Shown: positions 33,147 to 43,180 of the stretch, piece after piece | Position numbering within the stretch: the stretch's first letter is position 1 | Layout: every line of letters begins with the position of its first letter | NCBI GenBank assembly: GCA_951812975.1 | Contig: CATOTC010000001.1 | Span: 434,001-498,000 of the forward strand | DNA length: 64,000 bases | Direction: 5' to 3' | Source of the DNA: an uncultured Acidimicrobiales bacterium | GTDB lineage: Bacteria > Actinomycetota > Acidimicrobiia > Acidimicrobiales > Aldehydirespiratoraceae | Position numbers and translations under genes: made by a program | The notes under the pieces: model-generated | Database searches by the model: none | Told to the model about the DNA's origin: nothing | The model's input: the letters and a program-made list of their open reading frames with translations, nothing else

Positions 33147-33539
33147 CTCGACGGTGGGCATCTCGGCCGTGCCGTAGCCCCCGTCCACAACACCCTCAGT
33201 GAAAAACGCCTCCCACATCAGGCCATGGGGGTCGGTGACCCACGACTTGTGCTGCAGTTGGTAGCCGCACACCAGGTCGTCCTGGTCGGCGCGGGGCATT
33301 CCGGACGTGTCGATGTGGTCCCGCATCTCTTCAAGCGCGCTCCGGCTCTCAACCTGGATGCCGTAGTGAGCCGAGCCGGCCTCACCCTCGCCACGAGTGT
33401 CGAGCGAGAAATTCACTCTCGGGTCGTCGAGCATCCATTTGGCGTAGTCCTCGCGCCGCAACGTGGGCTCGACCCCGAACAACCGCGTGTAGAACTCGAT
33501 GCTCTCGTCGAGGTCGTCAACCTGCAGTCCGATGTGCAT
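33141..33539 (-). CDS. VOC/glyoxalase family protein (CadI/ArsI-like)
   Basis: A 132-residue single-chain VOC protein: MHIGLQVDDLDESIEFYTRL, then FGVEPTLRREDYAKWMLDD and SAHYGIQVES in the first module, and QHKSWVTDPHGLMWEAFF in the second. The layout recalls CadI and the C-As lyase ArsI, whose vicinal Cys pair precedes this last segment. Here only one Cys is present (LVCGYQLQHK), so arylarsenical lyase activity is doubtful. The start at 33539 is chosen by homology; upstream in-frame codons have no family match. Substrate unknown. Confidence 0.72.
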   Translation of the reverse strand: MHIGLQVDDLDESIEFYTRLFGVEPTLRREDYAKWMLDDPRVNFSLDTRGEGEAGSAHYGIQVESRSALEEMRDHIDTSGMPRADQDDLVCGYQLQHKSWVTDPHGLMWEAFFTEGVVDGGYGTAEMPTVES

Positions 33540-33638
33540 GCGCCGCAACTGAGTCTCCCCTTCTGGCCGGTTATGGGCCGGTAATCGGCCGGTCACCTGC
33601 CTTCTCTCGGCCAAGACTAGGCCGTAGCCTGCCAGTTG

Positions 33639-34457
33639 ATGAAGCGTGTCGCTCCCGATCTGTTGTTCATGTCGGGTGCGGTGTCGCAGTATCTGGGCGC
33701 AGTCGTAGCGGTGGGCCTGTTCGCGGAACTCTCACCCGGGGGGACCGCGTGGCTGCGGGTGTTGGGGGCTGCGGCGATCATCGTGATCCTTCGCCGATCC
33801 TGGCGCCGCAGCTGGAAGCCGGAAGCACTGTGGAACGCCGCCAAGTTCGGCGTGGCGCTGGCAGCGATGAACCTGGCGTTCTATCTGGCGATCGACGAAC
33901 TGCCGCTGGGCAACGCCGTGGCCATCGAGTTCCTCGGCCCGCTGACAGTTGTCGCGATCGGCACCCGAACCCTGCGCTCCGGCGGCGCACTGATGCTGGC
34001 AGTGGTGGGAGTGGTCATATTGGCCGGTGTGGAGGCCGAGGGCACGGTTCGCGGCGTGGGCTTCGCCCTGCTGGCCGCGGTGTTCTGGGCGATGTACATA
34101 GTGCTCGGCCACCGCGTGGCACGCAGTCCGGCAGCAATCGACGGTCTGGGCCTCGGGATGCTGGCGGGCGCATTCGCCATCAGCCCCTTCGGAGTGCCTG
34201 ACGTGGCTGAGACATTCGCGACGCCCTGGCTTCTGGTCCTGGGGCTGACCACTGGTCTGCTGTCGAACGTCATCCCCTACCGGATCGATCAACTGGTCAT
34301 GCAACAGATAGACCAGCGTCGATTCGCGCTCCTTCAAGCGTTGCTGCCCGTAACCGCCACGCTGATCGGCCTGATCTTCCTGGTGCAGGTGCCGAGCCTG
34401 CGCGACCTGACCGGTATCAGCCTCGTGATCGTCTCCATCGCCCTCAGCCGTTCCTGA
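33639..34457 (+). CDS. EamA/RhtA-type drug-metabolite transporter
   Basis: A 272-residue membrane protein with ten hydrophobic segments and two EamA halves (LFMSGAVSQYLGAVVAVGLF...; FALLAAVFWAMYIVLGHRV...). Conserved features include LGNAVAIEFLGPLTVV and LLSNVIPYRIDQLVMQQI, typical of the RhtA threonine/homoserine exporter subgroup. It is an inner-membrane exporter of amino acids or similar metabolites. ATG 33639 is used; a TTG codon immediately precedes it. It is divergent from the VOC gene. Confidence 0.88.
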   Translation: MKRVAPDLLFMSGAVSQYLGAVVAVGLFAELSPGGTAWLRVLGAAAIIVILRRSWRRSWKPEALWNAAKFGVALAAMNLAFYLAIDELPLGNAVAIEFLGPLTVVAIGTRTLRSGGALMLAVVGVVILAGVEAEGTVRGVGFALLAAVFWAMYIVLGHRVARSPAAIDGLGLGMLAGAFAISPFGVPDVAETFATPWLLVLGLTTGLLSNVIPYRIDQLVMQQIDQRRFALLQALLPVTATLIGLIFLVQVPSLRDLTGISLVIVSIALSRS

Positions 34458-34534
34458 AGTGAGGTCAGCATCGGCTGGCGGATACCTAGACTCAAGCAGC
34501 AAGCAACCGGGACTCTGGCGATAGGGAGACGGAC

Positions 34535-35962
34535 GTGGACACGGGACTGCTGATTGGTGGCGAGCGGCCTGACGGCGCTGACGGCGAACGGATCGTGGTG
34601 CTAAACCCCGCTACAGGCGAGCCGATCACCGATGTGGCCGCGGGAACACCACAGGACGCCTCACGCGCCGTGGATGTGGCAGCCGCGGCGCAGCGGGGCT
34701 GGGCCGAGACCGCGCCGCGTGTGCGGTCGGAGATCCTGCGGGCAGCTTGGCAGTCGATGGTGGACCACACCGAAGAACTGGCTGCACTCATCGTCGAAGA
34801 GCACGGCAAGCCGCTCGCCGACGCCAAGGGCGAGGTCGCCTACGCTGCGGAGTTCTTCAGATGGAACGCCGAGGAGACGGTGCGCATCCAAGGGTCGCTC
34901 AGCACATCGCCGGGCGGCGACAAGAAGATGATCGTGCATCATCCGCCCATGGGCGTGGTGGTCATGGTGACACCCTGGAACTTCCCGGCCGCCATGATCA
35001 CCCGCAAACTGGCGCCCGCACTCGGTGCCGGCAACGCAGTAGTCATCAAACCTCCCCGCGAGACTCCCCTCACCGCACTCCGTATCGGCGAACTCCTCGA
35101 GGAGGCGGGGTTGCCCACGGGGCTGGTCAACATCGTGGCGACCACGAACTCCGGGGGGTGGTTCGACGCGGCGGTCGACAACACCCACACCCGCATGGTC
35201 TCGTTCACCGGGTCCACCGAAGTCGGCAGAATGCTACTGCGCCGGTGCGCAGACCGGGTGCTCAAGACCGTTATGGAACTTGGCGGCAACGCCCCCTTCG
35301 TCGTGTTCAACGATGCCGATCTCGAAGCCGCCGTCGAGGGTGCCATGGTCGCCAAGATGCGGCACTCTGCGGAGACCTGCACAGCCGCGAACCGCTTCTA
35401 CGTGGAGTCCGGTATCGCCGCAGAATTCACTTCCGCCCTCGCCGAGGCCATGGGCGCCGTCAAGGTCGGTAGTGGTTTCGACGAGTCGGTCACCTGCGGA
35501 CCGATGATCAACGCGCGTGCCATCGAAGACATCGACGGGCTGGTGCAAGGCGCAGTCGCGGCCGGCGCCAACGCGGTCATCGGAGGCACTCCGGTCGACG
35601 GTCCCGGTTTCTTCTACGAACCGACGGTTCTGGAAGGAGTCGACCATGGTTTCCCGATCGCTCGTGAGGAGATCTTCGGGCCGGTCGCTCCGATACTCCC
35701 CTTCGACGACACCGACGCAATGATCGATCAGGCCAACGACACCGAGATGGGGCTCACCGGTTACGTATACACCCGCGACCTGGCCCGCGGGCTACGGGTC
35801 AGCGAACGCATCCAGGCTGGAATGATCGGGCTCAATCGGGGCGCGGTGTCTGACCCTGCCGCTCCCTTCGGAGGGATGAAGCAGTCAGGTCTGGGCCGCG
35901 AGGGCGCCAGCGAGGGGATCTACGAGTTCTGTGAGACCCAGTACATCGCCACCAACTGGTAG
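34535..35962 (+). CDS. NAD(P)-dependent aldehyde dehydrogenase (succinate-semialdehyde dehydrogenase type)
   Basis: A 475-residue ALDH. The oxyanion-site motif TPWNFP (146-151), K172 in VIKPPRETPLTA, E248 in MELGGNAPF and nucleophile C282 in AETCTAANR are all present, as is EEIFGPV near the C-terminus. Overall features fit GabD/SSADH-type enzymes. The GTG start at 34535 follows a GGGAGA box. The last 40 bp of the gene are duplicated 2.8 kb downstream (38722-38761), which marks this 3' end as a recombination site. Confidence 0.9.
   Translation: MDTGLLIGGERPDGADGERIVVLNPATGEPITDVAAGTPQDASRAVDVAAAAQRGWAETAPRVRSEILRAAWQSMVDHTEELAALIVEEHGKPLADAKGEVAYAAEFFRWNAEETVRIQGSLSTSPGGDKKMIVHHPPMGVVVMVTPWNFPAAMITRKLAPALGAGNAVVIKPPRETPLTALRIGELLEEAGLPTGLVNIVATTNSGGWFDAAVDNTHTRMVSFTGSTEVGRMLLRRCADRVLKTVMELGGNAPFVVFNDADLEAAVEGAMVAKMRHSAETCTAANRFYVESGIAAEFTSALAEAMGAVKVGSGFDESVTCGPMINARAIEDIDGLVQGAVAAGANAVIGGTPVDGPGFFYEPTVLEGVDHGFPIAREEIFGPVAPILPFDDTDAMIDQANDTEMGLTGYVYTRDLARGLRVSERIQAGMIGLNRGAVSDPAAPFGGMKQSGLGREGASEGIYEFCETQYIATNW
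35921..35960 (+). repeat. 40-bp direct repeat, left copy (3' end of the ALDH gene)
   Basis: This 40-bp stretch, coding YEFCETQYIATNW up to the stop, recurs at 38722-38761 in the same orientation with one mismatch, and similarity ceases abruptly on both sides. The copies bracket nadX, the deleted haaO, a hydrolase and the livF relic. Confidence 0.95.
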
Positions 35963-36093
35963 ACCCAAACCCCATCCGCTGAGCCGCGGTCAACCCCAGC
36001 GACATCCTCATAGTCTCCGGCCCCGGGTATCGGGCCGCCCCCTGGGCCTGTGCGGTTGCGTGCTCGATTCGTCGGTATGAGCCTCGTGTTGGG

Positions 36094-37325
<1,232 letters not shown>

Positions 37326-37382
37326 TCACGGGTGGCCACCTTCTAGTCGTCGGTCAGCTCCAGCAGCGGGGAAGCGCCCGCT

Positions 37383-38117
37383 TCAGTCCCGTCCAGCCTC
37401 GATGATCTTGGCGGCGAGCAGTCCCGGATTCGAGAAAAGTGCCTCGTGGCCACCAGGCATCTGCACGATGCGAGCCAAGCCCAGCCGGGTGCTGAAGCGC
37501 GGGTGCCATGCGTACTCGCCGTGGGGCATGGCGATGTCCTCAGTGCAGTTGATGTAGGACTTCCCGATGGGCAAGTCCCAGAATCGCTTCAGACCCAGCT
37601 TGTCCGACAGTGTCTTGCGGGGGTGGGGGCTCGTCAGCTCGTAGGTTCGCTGGGCTTCGGCGATGTCCATGTCGTTGCAGAAGACCTCGCGCCACACCAC
37701 GAATGGCAATACGCACGACCCGTCGCCCCGCTCGGCTGCACTGCCGTCCATCATGTCCTTGTAGTGGGGCGGGCTGACGTCGTCGATCGACTCGCCGTCG
37801 AGCAGCACGAAGGCGTTCCAATAGACGAGCCGCTTGATCCGCTCGCCGATCGCCTCGGCAACCGCGGAGATGATCGTGCCGCCGTAGCTGTGCCCCACGA
37901 GGACGATTTCGCTCAGATCGTTCTGCTCGATGTACGCCACCGCGGATGCGGTGGCCGCCTCGTGGCCGATCGTGCGGTCGATGTCGTCCCCGTGGCCGTT
38001 GCCGGCCAGCGTCGGGGTGTGAACGGTGTGGCCCTCGGCCCGGATGCGCTGGGCTACGTCGAACCACCCGGACCCGTCGTGCCATGCCCCGTGGACAAGG
38101 ACGTAGGTGTCGGCCAT
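37383..38117 (-). CDS. Alpha/beta-fold hydrolase
   Basis: A 244-residue esterase/hydrolase of the methylesterase-hydroxynitrile lyase type. The oxyanion motif VLVHGAWHDGSGW, nucleophile elbow VGHSYGGTI and final His in MPGGHEALFS form the expected triad set. It begins at ATG 38117, with AGGAGG 9 nt upstream; the longer open frame upstream has no family similarity. There is no signal peptide. It lies upstream of the dioxygenase and nadX on the same strand, separated by ~105 bp. Substrate unknown. Confidence 0.85.
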   Translation of the reverse strand: MADTYVLVHGAWHDGSGWFDVAQRIRAEGHTVHTPTLAGNGHGDDIDRTIGHEAATASAVAYIEQNDLSEIVLVGHSYGGTIISAVAEAIGERIKRLVYWNAFVLLDGESIDDVSPPHYKDMMDGSAAERGDGSCVLPFVVWREVFCNDMDIAEAQRTYELTSPHPRKTLSDKLGLKRFWDLPIGKSYINCTEDIAMPHGEYAWHPRFSTRLGLARIVQMPGGHEALFSNPGLLAAKIIEAGRD

Positions 38118-38319
38118 GGAGTCATCCTCCTGTCTGGATGATCGGTTTGTGCCACCTCCCGTGCTGCACGAGAGCGGCGCGCACAATAATGGGGCCCCGC
38201 GGCCGCCGGCGCCATTGCAATGCGCGTCAGCAGACCTATCGCTTCCGGTATGGATGTGACCCCGGCAGCAGCGGCAAGTCCGCTCGGCGCTCGCACTTGC
38301 GGATGTCTCGATTGGTATG

Positions 38320-38686
38320 TCTAGGCTCTCGCTCGTCCCGGATCTGGAGACCCGGGCGGGCGTGGCAGCAGACGCATTGTCAGGCGGTGAGCGGCAGATG
38401 CTCGTCATCGCTCAAGCACTCCCTGGCACGGCCTAGGATCCTCATGATCGACGAGATGTCTCTGGGCCTGGCGCCCGTCGCGATCGCTGCGCTCATCCCA
38501 GTGCTGAGCGCTGCGCTGTCCGACGGCATGGCGCTCATAGTTATCGAGCAGTACGTCGAGGTGGCCATCACGTTGTGCCAAAGGGTTCTCGTCCTCGAGA
38601 CGGGAAGGGTGGCGCTCGAATCGGATTCCGAGTCGCTAAGACAGGATCCGGCCCGCCTGGGCGAGCTGTACCTCGGCGACTTCTAA
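38320..38686 (+). pseudogene. livF-type branched-chain amino acid ABC transporter ATPase, 3' fragment with frameshift
   Basis: One frame gives LVPDLETRAGVAADALSGG followed by ERQMLVIAQAL, with the ABC signature. It then meets a stop, while the +1 frame continues LARPRILMIDEMSLGLAP (Walker B/D-loop) to LGELYLGDF, the usual LivF end. Removing one C in the run at 38421-38423 restores a continuous LivF C-terminal half. The Walker A half is absent. The gene is therefore dead, truncated and frameshifted. A LivK-type binding protein gene lies just downstream on the other strand. Confidence 0.85.
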
Positions 38687-38721
38687 CAGCACATGGTGGC
38701 ACATCGGTCAGAGTGTCTAGG

Positions 38722-38763
38722 TACGAGTTCTGTGAGACTCAGTACATCGCCACCAACTGGTGA
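38722..38763 (+). pseudogene. Aldehyde dehydrogenase 3' end fragment (40-bp direct repeat, right copy)
   Basis: This stretch encodes YEFCETQYIATNW and a stop (TGA instead of TAG), with 39 of 40 bases identical to the end of the ALDH gene at 35921-35960. No other ALDH sequence precedes it. It is either the right boundary left by an integration event into the ALDH 3' end or a scrap of a lost second ALDH gene. Confidence 0.85.
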
Positions 38764-38801
38764 CTCGGCCCAGCCGACGATTCCGTTCGCTTGACGAAGA
38801 C

Positions 38802-40229
38802 TTACCCCAGCACGAAACGCTGGAGTTCTTCGTCGAACACGAACAGCGCCGTGCCTGCGTCGATGTAGTCGCGCTTGCCCGGGCCGAGGGAGCCGCCGAG
38901 CACGCCGGTGACGGTGAACGCTCCGATCTCGTCTGCCGCGGCGTCGAAGGACTCGTTGGTGAGATCCGGTCCGGCGAGTTCGGCGATCGCCTTGAAGAGC
39001 TCAAGCGCTTGGCATGAGCGGACGATCAGTCCGACAACGCTGGTTCGCAGATCCTCTGGACGCAACTCGACGGGGGGGTCGTCGTCGAACGCGTTGTCGA
39101 AGGTGTCGATGCATTCCCTAACACCGGCCTGACCGGCTTCATACAGGTCCGCTTCGTCCGCGGGCACGATGGCAATTGAACCGACGAGCGCTTCGGCGCC
39201 GTAGCCGAAGCCTTCGAGCAGGCCCAGATCGGTACCGGGAGCGTCGGTTATCACATACGCACCGTCCCAACCGTTGCGCGACAGCACGCCGGTCGTCGGC
39301 ACCGACGCACCGGGCACGGCGACCACCGCATCGGCGCCGTCGGAGCGCCACCTCTCGAAGTTGACGTCCATCTCGTTGTCGATGGCGAACTGGTCAGACG
39401 ACGGACTCTGGAAGTTCGTGACCGACACCACTTCGATGCCGGCGTCGCCCAGGATCTGGCTCATCGTCTCGGCCAACTCGATTGTGGTCGGGGTCGCCGA
39501 CAGCGCGACTTTGCTGCCCTCGAGCCGGCCCGAGTCGATCAGCGTCGCCAGTTGCGCCTCCACGGCGCGCTCGGCGAGGGGCTCGAAACCGATCATGGGG
39601 GCCACGGACTGTTCGAAGATCTCAGGCCGTGTCTGGTACGTATTGATCGTGATGGTGTCGTGCAGCACCGTGTAGCACAGCGGGATCTCGTTGCGGATAA
39701 CGCCCATCGCGACGAACACTTCCTCGTCCTCGGTGAGTTCGACACACGCTGCTTCCTGGGCCACCGCATCAACGGGACTCACGCCGATCGTCACGATCTC
39801 GATCATGCGGCCCAACACACCGCCCTGTGAATTGATCGTGTCCGCCGCCACCTGCCAGATCTTGGCCGCTTCGTGGCTCGGTTCCCAGCCAATGAAGGTC
39901 ACGTCCGAAAAGGGCACGCCGACCTTGATGCTCTCAGCGGTCACTCCGCGATGCGAGGCGGTCAACACGACGGGCGCTTCGGTCGTCGTCGTCGGGGCCG
40001 CGGTCGTGGTGGGTGTCTCTTCCGCTTCTTCTTCGGCGGGCGCCTCGGTGGTTTCGGGCGCCTCAGTCGTGGTGGGCGCCTCGGTGGTTTCGGGCGCCTC
40101 GGTCGTAGTCGTCTGGTCGACCGCATCACCGCCGTCGTCGTCACCGCCGCACGCAGCAGCGAGCAGTGCGAGCGCCAGCAGGACGATGACCACGGGATTC
40201 TGACGTGGACGAAGTGGATTCTTAGACAT
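38802..40229 (-). CDS. Branched-chain amino acid-type ABC transporter substrate-binding lipoprotein
   Basis: A 475-residue exported lipoprotein. The signal VVIVLLALALLAAAC ends in a lipobox Cys. A long Thr/Glu/Ala/Pro linker made of TTTTEAP/ETTEAP units spans roughly residues 35-85. The periplasmic-binding domain follows (GVTAESIKVGVPFSD, AADTINSQGGVLGR, a second lobe beginning SKVALSATPT). It resembles LivK/HppC-type receptors common in Acidimicrobiia. The ATG at 40229 follows a GGGGGAG box. No permease or ATPase partner is intact nearby; the livF fragment at 38320 may be what remains of one. Confidence 0.87.
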   Translation of the reverse strand: MSKNPLRPRQNPVVIVLLALALLAAACGGDDDGGDAVDQTTTTEAPETTEAPTTTEAPETTEAPAEEEAEETPTTTAAPTTTTEAPVVLTASHRGVTAESIKVGVPFSDVTFIGWEPSHEAAKIWQVAADTINSQGGVLGRMIEIVTIGVSPVDAVAQEAACVELTEDEEVFVAMGVIRNEIPLCYTVLHDTITINTYQTRPEIFEQSVAPMIGFEPLAERAVEAQLATLIDSGRLEGSKVALSATPTTIELAETMSQILGDAGIEVVSVTNFQSPSSDQFAIDNEMDVNFERWRSDGADAVVAVPGASVPTTGVLSRNGWDGAYVITDAPGTDLGLLEGFGYGAEALVGSIAIVPADEADLYEAGQAGVRECIDTFDNAFDDDPPVELRPEDLRTSVVGLIVRSCQALELFKAIAELAGPDLTNESFDAAADEIGAFTVTGVLGGSLGPGKRDYIDAGTALFVFDEELQRFVLG

Positions 40230-40446
40230 TTCTCCCCCAGTTGAATGTCGGAGCCGACCCGGCATCAGGAGACTAACGCATAACGGAGACCTGCGAAAGT
40301 CGCAATCTTCGCAGTTGAGAACGACGTTTCCGGTCCGGCGCCGCTTCGAGTCGAACGACGGCAGTCGCGGGACTCCTCCCAGCGTCCCGTCCCGAGGCAG
40401 CTAGAGTGGATCCTCGTCACGGACCAAGACCCGGAATGAGACTTGG

Positions 40447-42129
40447 ATGCTGAGAAATACGTGCAAGCAGACCCGTTGGATCGCAATCCTGCTGGCGCTG
40501 GTGGTGCTGGCGACGGCTTGCGGAGACGACGACCAACCGAGCGAACCTCCCGACGCCGACCCGACCGAAGAGGCCACGACCACAACGGCCTCGGAGCCGT
40601 CAAGCGAACCCACTTCGGTGGTCATCGGTCTGGAGCAGGAACTCACCAACTTCAACAACCTGACCGCCGGCGACAACCTCCTGGCCGGCCGACAGGTCAT
40701 CCGCGCTGTCTGGCCGACCTGTACACGCACTCTCCCCAACTCCACATTCGAGCCCTACTTCTGCGAGACGCTCCCGACCATCGTCAACGAAGACCCTCTG
40801 GTTGTGGAATACAAGCTGCGCGCCGACGCCAACTGGAGCGACGGCACCCCCGTCAGCTCCGACGACATGGTGTTCTACTTCGAGAACTGCAACGACCCCG
40901 AAGACGACTGCGCCGCCACCGCTGGTTTCGACAGCGCCGAACTCGAGGTGGTGGACGACAAGACCGTGCGGTTGAGTTGGCCCGAGGATCAGCCCTTCGT
41001 GGAGTACATCGCTCTGTTCTCCGGTCCTTTCCCGCCCGCCCATCTGGGTCTGGACTGGACCGAGGGTTTCCAGGAGGACCCGATGCTGGCCGCTGGCCCC
41101 TACCAGGTCGACGAATACAACCCGGGCAGCGACCTGACCCTGATACCCAACCCGTCCTGGTTCGGCGACGGCCCCTACATCGACGAAGTGACGTTTCGAT
41201 TCATCAGCGATGTCGGCAGCCTTCCGCTCGCCCTCGAGAACGGTGAGGTCGACGTGATCTACCCCCAGCCGCAGGTCGACCTGGTCGACCAGATCGGAGC
41301 CCTCGACGGCGTGGCATCCACGATCACGTTCGGACCCACATGGGAGCACATCACCTTCAACACTGCGACGGTGCCGTTGGAGGCCCGGCGTGCTATCGCT
41401 CTGGCGCTGGACCGCGAGCTGATTGTTACCGCATTGATGCGTCCCTTCTCCGACAGTGCTGAGCCGCTGGGAAATCGGGTCTACGTGAACGGTCAGGCGC
41501 AGTATCAGGACAACACGCCTACCGAGTTCCGCACCCGCGACGTCGGCGCAGCCCGCGCCGCGTTGGAACAGGGCGGTTGGACCAAAGGTGACGACGGGAT
41601 CTACACCCGCGACGGGCGACGTCTGAGTCTGCGGATCCGCACCACCGGCGGAAACCCCCGCCGGGAACAGTTCCAAGAACTCGTGCAGAACCAACTGGGC
41701 GAAGCGGGGATCGAGATCACCATCGACAACCTGCCCGGCGGCGAGATCTTCGGTCCGGTGTTCGGTTCCGATAACGACCCGCCAGGCCCCCCGGGCGATT
41801 TCGACCTGGTGATCTTCGCCTGGGTCGGCGGGCCCCTGCCCGCCAGTTCGACCCTGCAGGTGTTCGGGACGGGCAGCGACAGCAATCCCGGCGCTTACGT
41901 CGACGACCAGGTCAACGACCTGTTGACCGAAGCGACGTTCACCTTGGACCTCGATCGGCAGGCACAACTACTCAACGAGGCTGACGCTCTTATGTGGCAG
42001 TCCCTGCCGAACGTCCCGGTCTACCAGCTTCCGTTCTTCCTGGCCTACAACGACGCCCTCAACAATCTCGAGGACAACCCCACCCTGGAGAGCTTCACCT
42101 GGAACCTGGAGGAGTGGACCTTCTCCTGA
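40447..42129 (+). CDS. dppA: Peptide/nickel-type ABC transporter substrate-binding lipoprotein
   Basis: A 560-residue family-5 solute-binding protein. The lipobox is in LALVVLATAC, followed by an acidic Pro/Thr linker. The conserved binding-protein features are VVEYKLRADANWSDGTPVSS, MLAAGPYQV, LPLALENGEVDV and LEARRAIALALDRELI. It captures peptides or similar ligands outside the membrane for the permeases and ATPases encoded immediately downstream in the same direction. The symbol denotes the family position only; the ligand is unknown. The gene is divergent from the LivK-like gene, with a 217-bp shared promoter region. Confidence 0.9.
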   Translation: MLRNTCKQTRWIAILLALVVLATACGDDDQPSEPPDADPTEEATTTTASEPSSEPTSVVIGLEQELTNFNNLTAGDNLLAGRQVIRAVWPTCTRTLPNSTFEPYFCETLPTIVNEDPLVVEYKLRADANWSDGTPVSSDDMVFYFENCNDPEDDCAATAGFDSAELEVVDDKTVRLSWPEDQPFVEYIALFSGPFPPAHLGLDWTEGFQEDPMLAAGPYQVDEYNPGSDLTLIPNPSWFGDGPYIDEVTFRFISDVGSLPLALENGEVDVIYPQPQVDLVDQIGALDGVASTITFGPTWEHITFNTATVPLEARRAIALALDRELIVTALMRPFSDSAEPLGNRVYVNGQAQYQDNTPTEFRTRDVGAARAALEQGGWTKGDDGIYTRDGRRLSLRIRTTGGNPRREQFQELVQNQLGEAGIEITIDNLPGGEIFGPVFGSDNDPPGPPGDFDLVIFAWVGGPLPASSTLQVFGTGSDSNPGAYVDDQVNDLLTEATFTLDLDRQAQLLNEADALMWQSLPNVPVYQLPFFLAYNDALNNLEDNPTLESFTWNLEEWTFS

Positions 42130-42196
42130 CCGACGGTGCTCTGCTGACCGACAGCAGGCCCACCCCGACTCGTCGGCGATATAACGTGGCGGCTCA

Positions 42197-43180
42197 GTGC
42201 TCGCCTACGCAACACGCAAGCTGCTGATCTCAATACCAGTCCTCTTCTTCGCGACCCTGGTTGCGTTCCTGCTGGTCGCGACGGTCGATCCGATCGCGGA
42301 GCAGCGGGTCTTCCTGTTGTCCCAACCCGGCGGTGCTGAGCAGGTCGCCCGTCTCGAGGCCTCCCTCGGGTTGGACAAGCCGTTGATCGAGCGCTACGGA
42401 AACTGGCTGGGCGACCTGGTGCGCGGCGACATGGGCACCTCCACCGAGAACGGCCGTGCAGTCACAACCCTGTTGGGCGAGGCCATTCCGGTGACCATGC
42501 GGCTGGTGATTGCAGCCACGGTGATCTCGGTGATCTTCGGGGTGGCGGTCGGAGTGATCAGCGCGGTGCGGAAGTACAGCGTTTTCGACAACGTGTCGAC
42601 CTTCTTCGCGTTCCTGTTCTTCGCCATGCCCGTGTTCTGGCTCGGGGCGGTGCTCAAAGACTTGGGAATCCGCTTCAACGACTGGTGGGGACGGCGGATC
42701 TTCTTCACCATCGGTGAGCAGTCGCCTCGTCTCGACGCTGATTTCTGGGGTACCTGGGCGGACCGGGCCGGGCACATCATCCTGCCCGCGCTGACGCTGA
42801 TCCTGATCCAGCTTGCCGCCACCAGCCGCTTTCAGCGTTCGGCGATGTTGGACGTGCTGGAGAGCGACTACATCCGTACTGCCCGCGCCAAGGGAGTGCC
42901 GCGACGCAGGGTGATCACCCGCCATGCACTCCGCAACGCGCTGCTCCCTGTGGTGAGTTACACGGGGTTGACTTTCGGAACGCTCATCGGTGGCACGGTG
43001 GTGACCGAGGTGGTGTTCAACTGGCAGGGCATGGGCCGCCTGTTCCTGGACTCGCTGCTCGACGGGGACGTAGCCGTCTCTCAAGGCTGGCTGCTGGCGG
43101 TGGGGATCTCGGTGATCGCGGTGAACCTGCTCACCGACCTGGTGTACGGCGTGCTTGATCCGAGGGTTCGCCATGGATGA
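42197..43180 (+). CDS. dppB: Peptide-type ABC transporter permease (DppB-like)
   Basis: A 327-residue inner-membrane permease with six hydrophobic helices. The N-terminal YATRKLLISIPVLFFATLVAF and the EAA loop DYIRTARAKGVPRRRVITRH, which contacts the ATPase, identify the first permease of a DppBC pair. A long periplasmic loop follows helix 1, as usual. It has a GTG start and lies 67 bp after the binding protein gene. Its stop overlaps the next gene by 8 bp. Confidence 0.93.
   Translation: MLAYATRKLLISIPVLFFATLVAFLLVATVDPIAEQRVFLLSQPGGAEQVARLEASLGLDKPLIERYGNWLGDLVRGDMGTSTENGRAVTTLLGEAIPVTMRLVIAATVISVIFGVAVGVISAVRKYSVFDNVSTFFAFLFFAMPVFWLGAVLKDLGIRFNDWWGRRIFFTIGEQSPRLDADFWGTWADRAGHIILPALTLILIQLAATSRFQRSAMLDVLESDYIRTARAKGVPRRRVITRHALRNALLPVVSYTGLTFGTLIGGTVVTEVVFNWQGMGRLFLDSLLDGDVAVSQGWLLAVGISVIAVNLLTDLVYGVLDPRVRHG

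Larger units (their letters stand above)
38118..38801. other. Gene-relic region
   Basis: These ~680 bp hold no intact gene. They contain the 3' part of a livF-type ATPase gene with a frameshift (38320-38686) and the last 42 bp of an aldehyde dehydrogenase gene (38722-38763). The first 200 bp (38118-38319), upstream of the hydrolase, show nothing recognisable beyond its ribosome binding site. Confidence 0.7.

Noticed and set aside
37946..38686. A 246-codon plus-strand frame running through the livF relic
   Set aside because: Its first two thirds are antisense to the hydrolase gene or non-coding; only the last ~80 codons match LivF.
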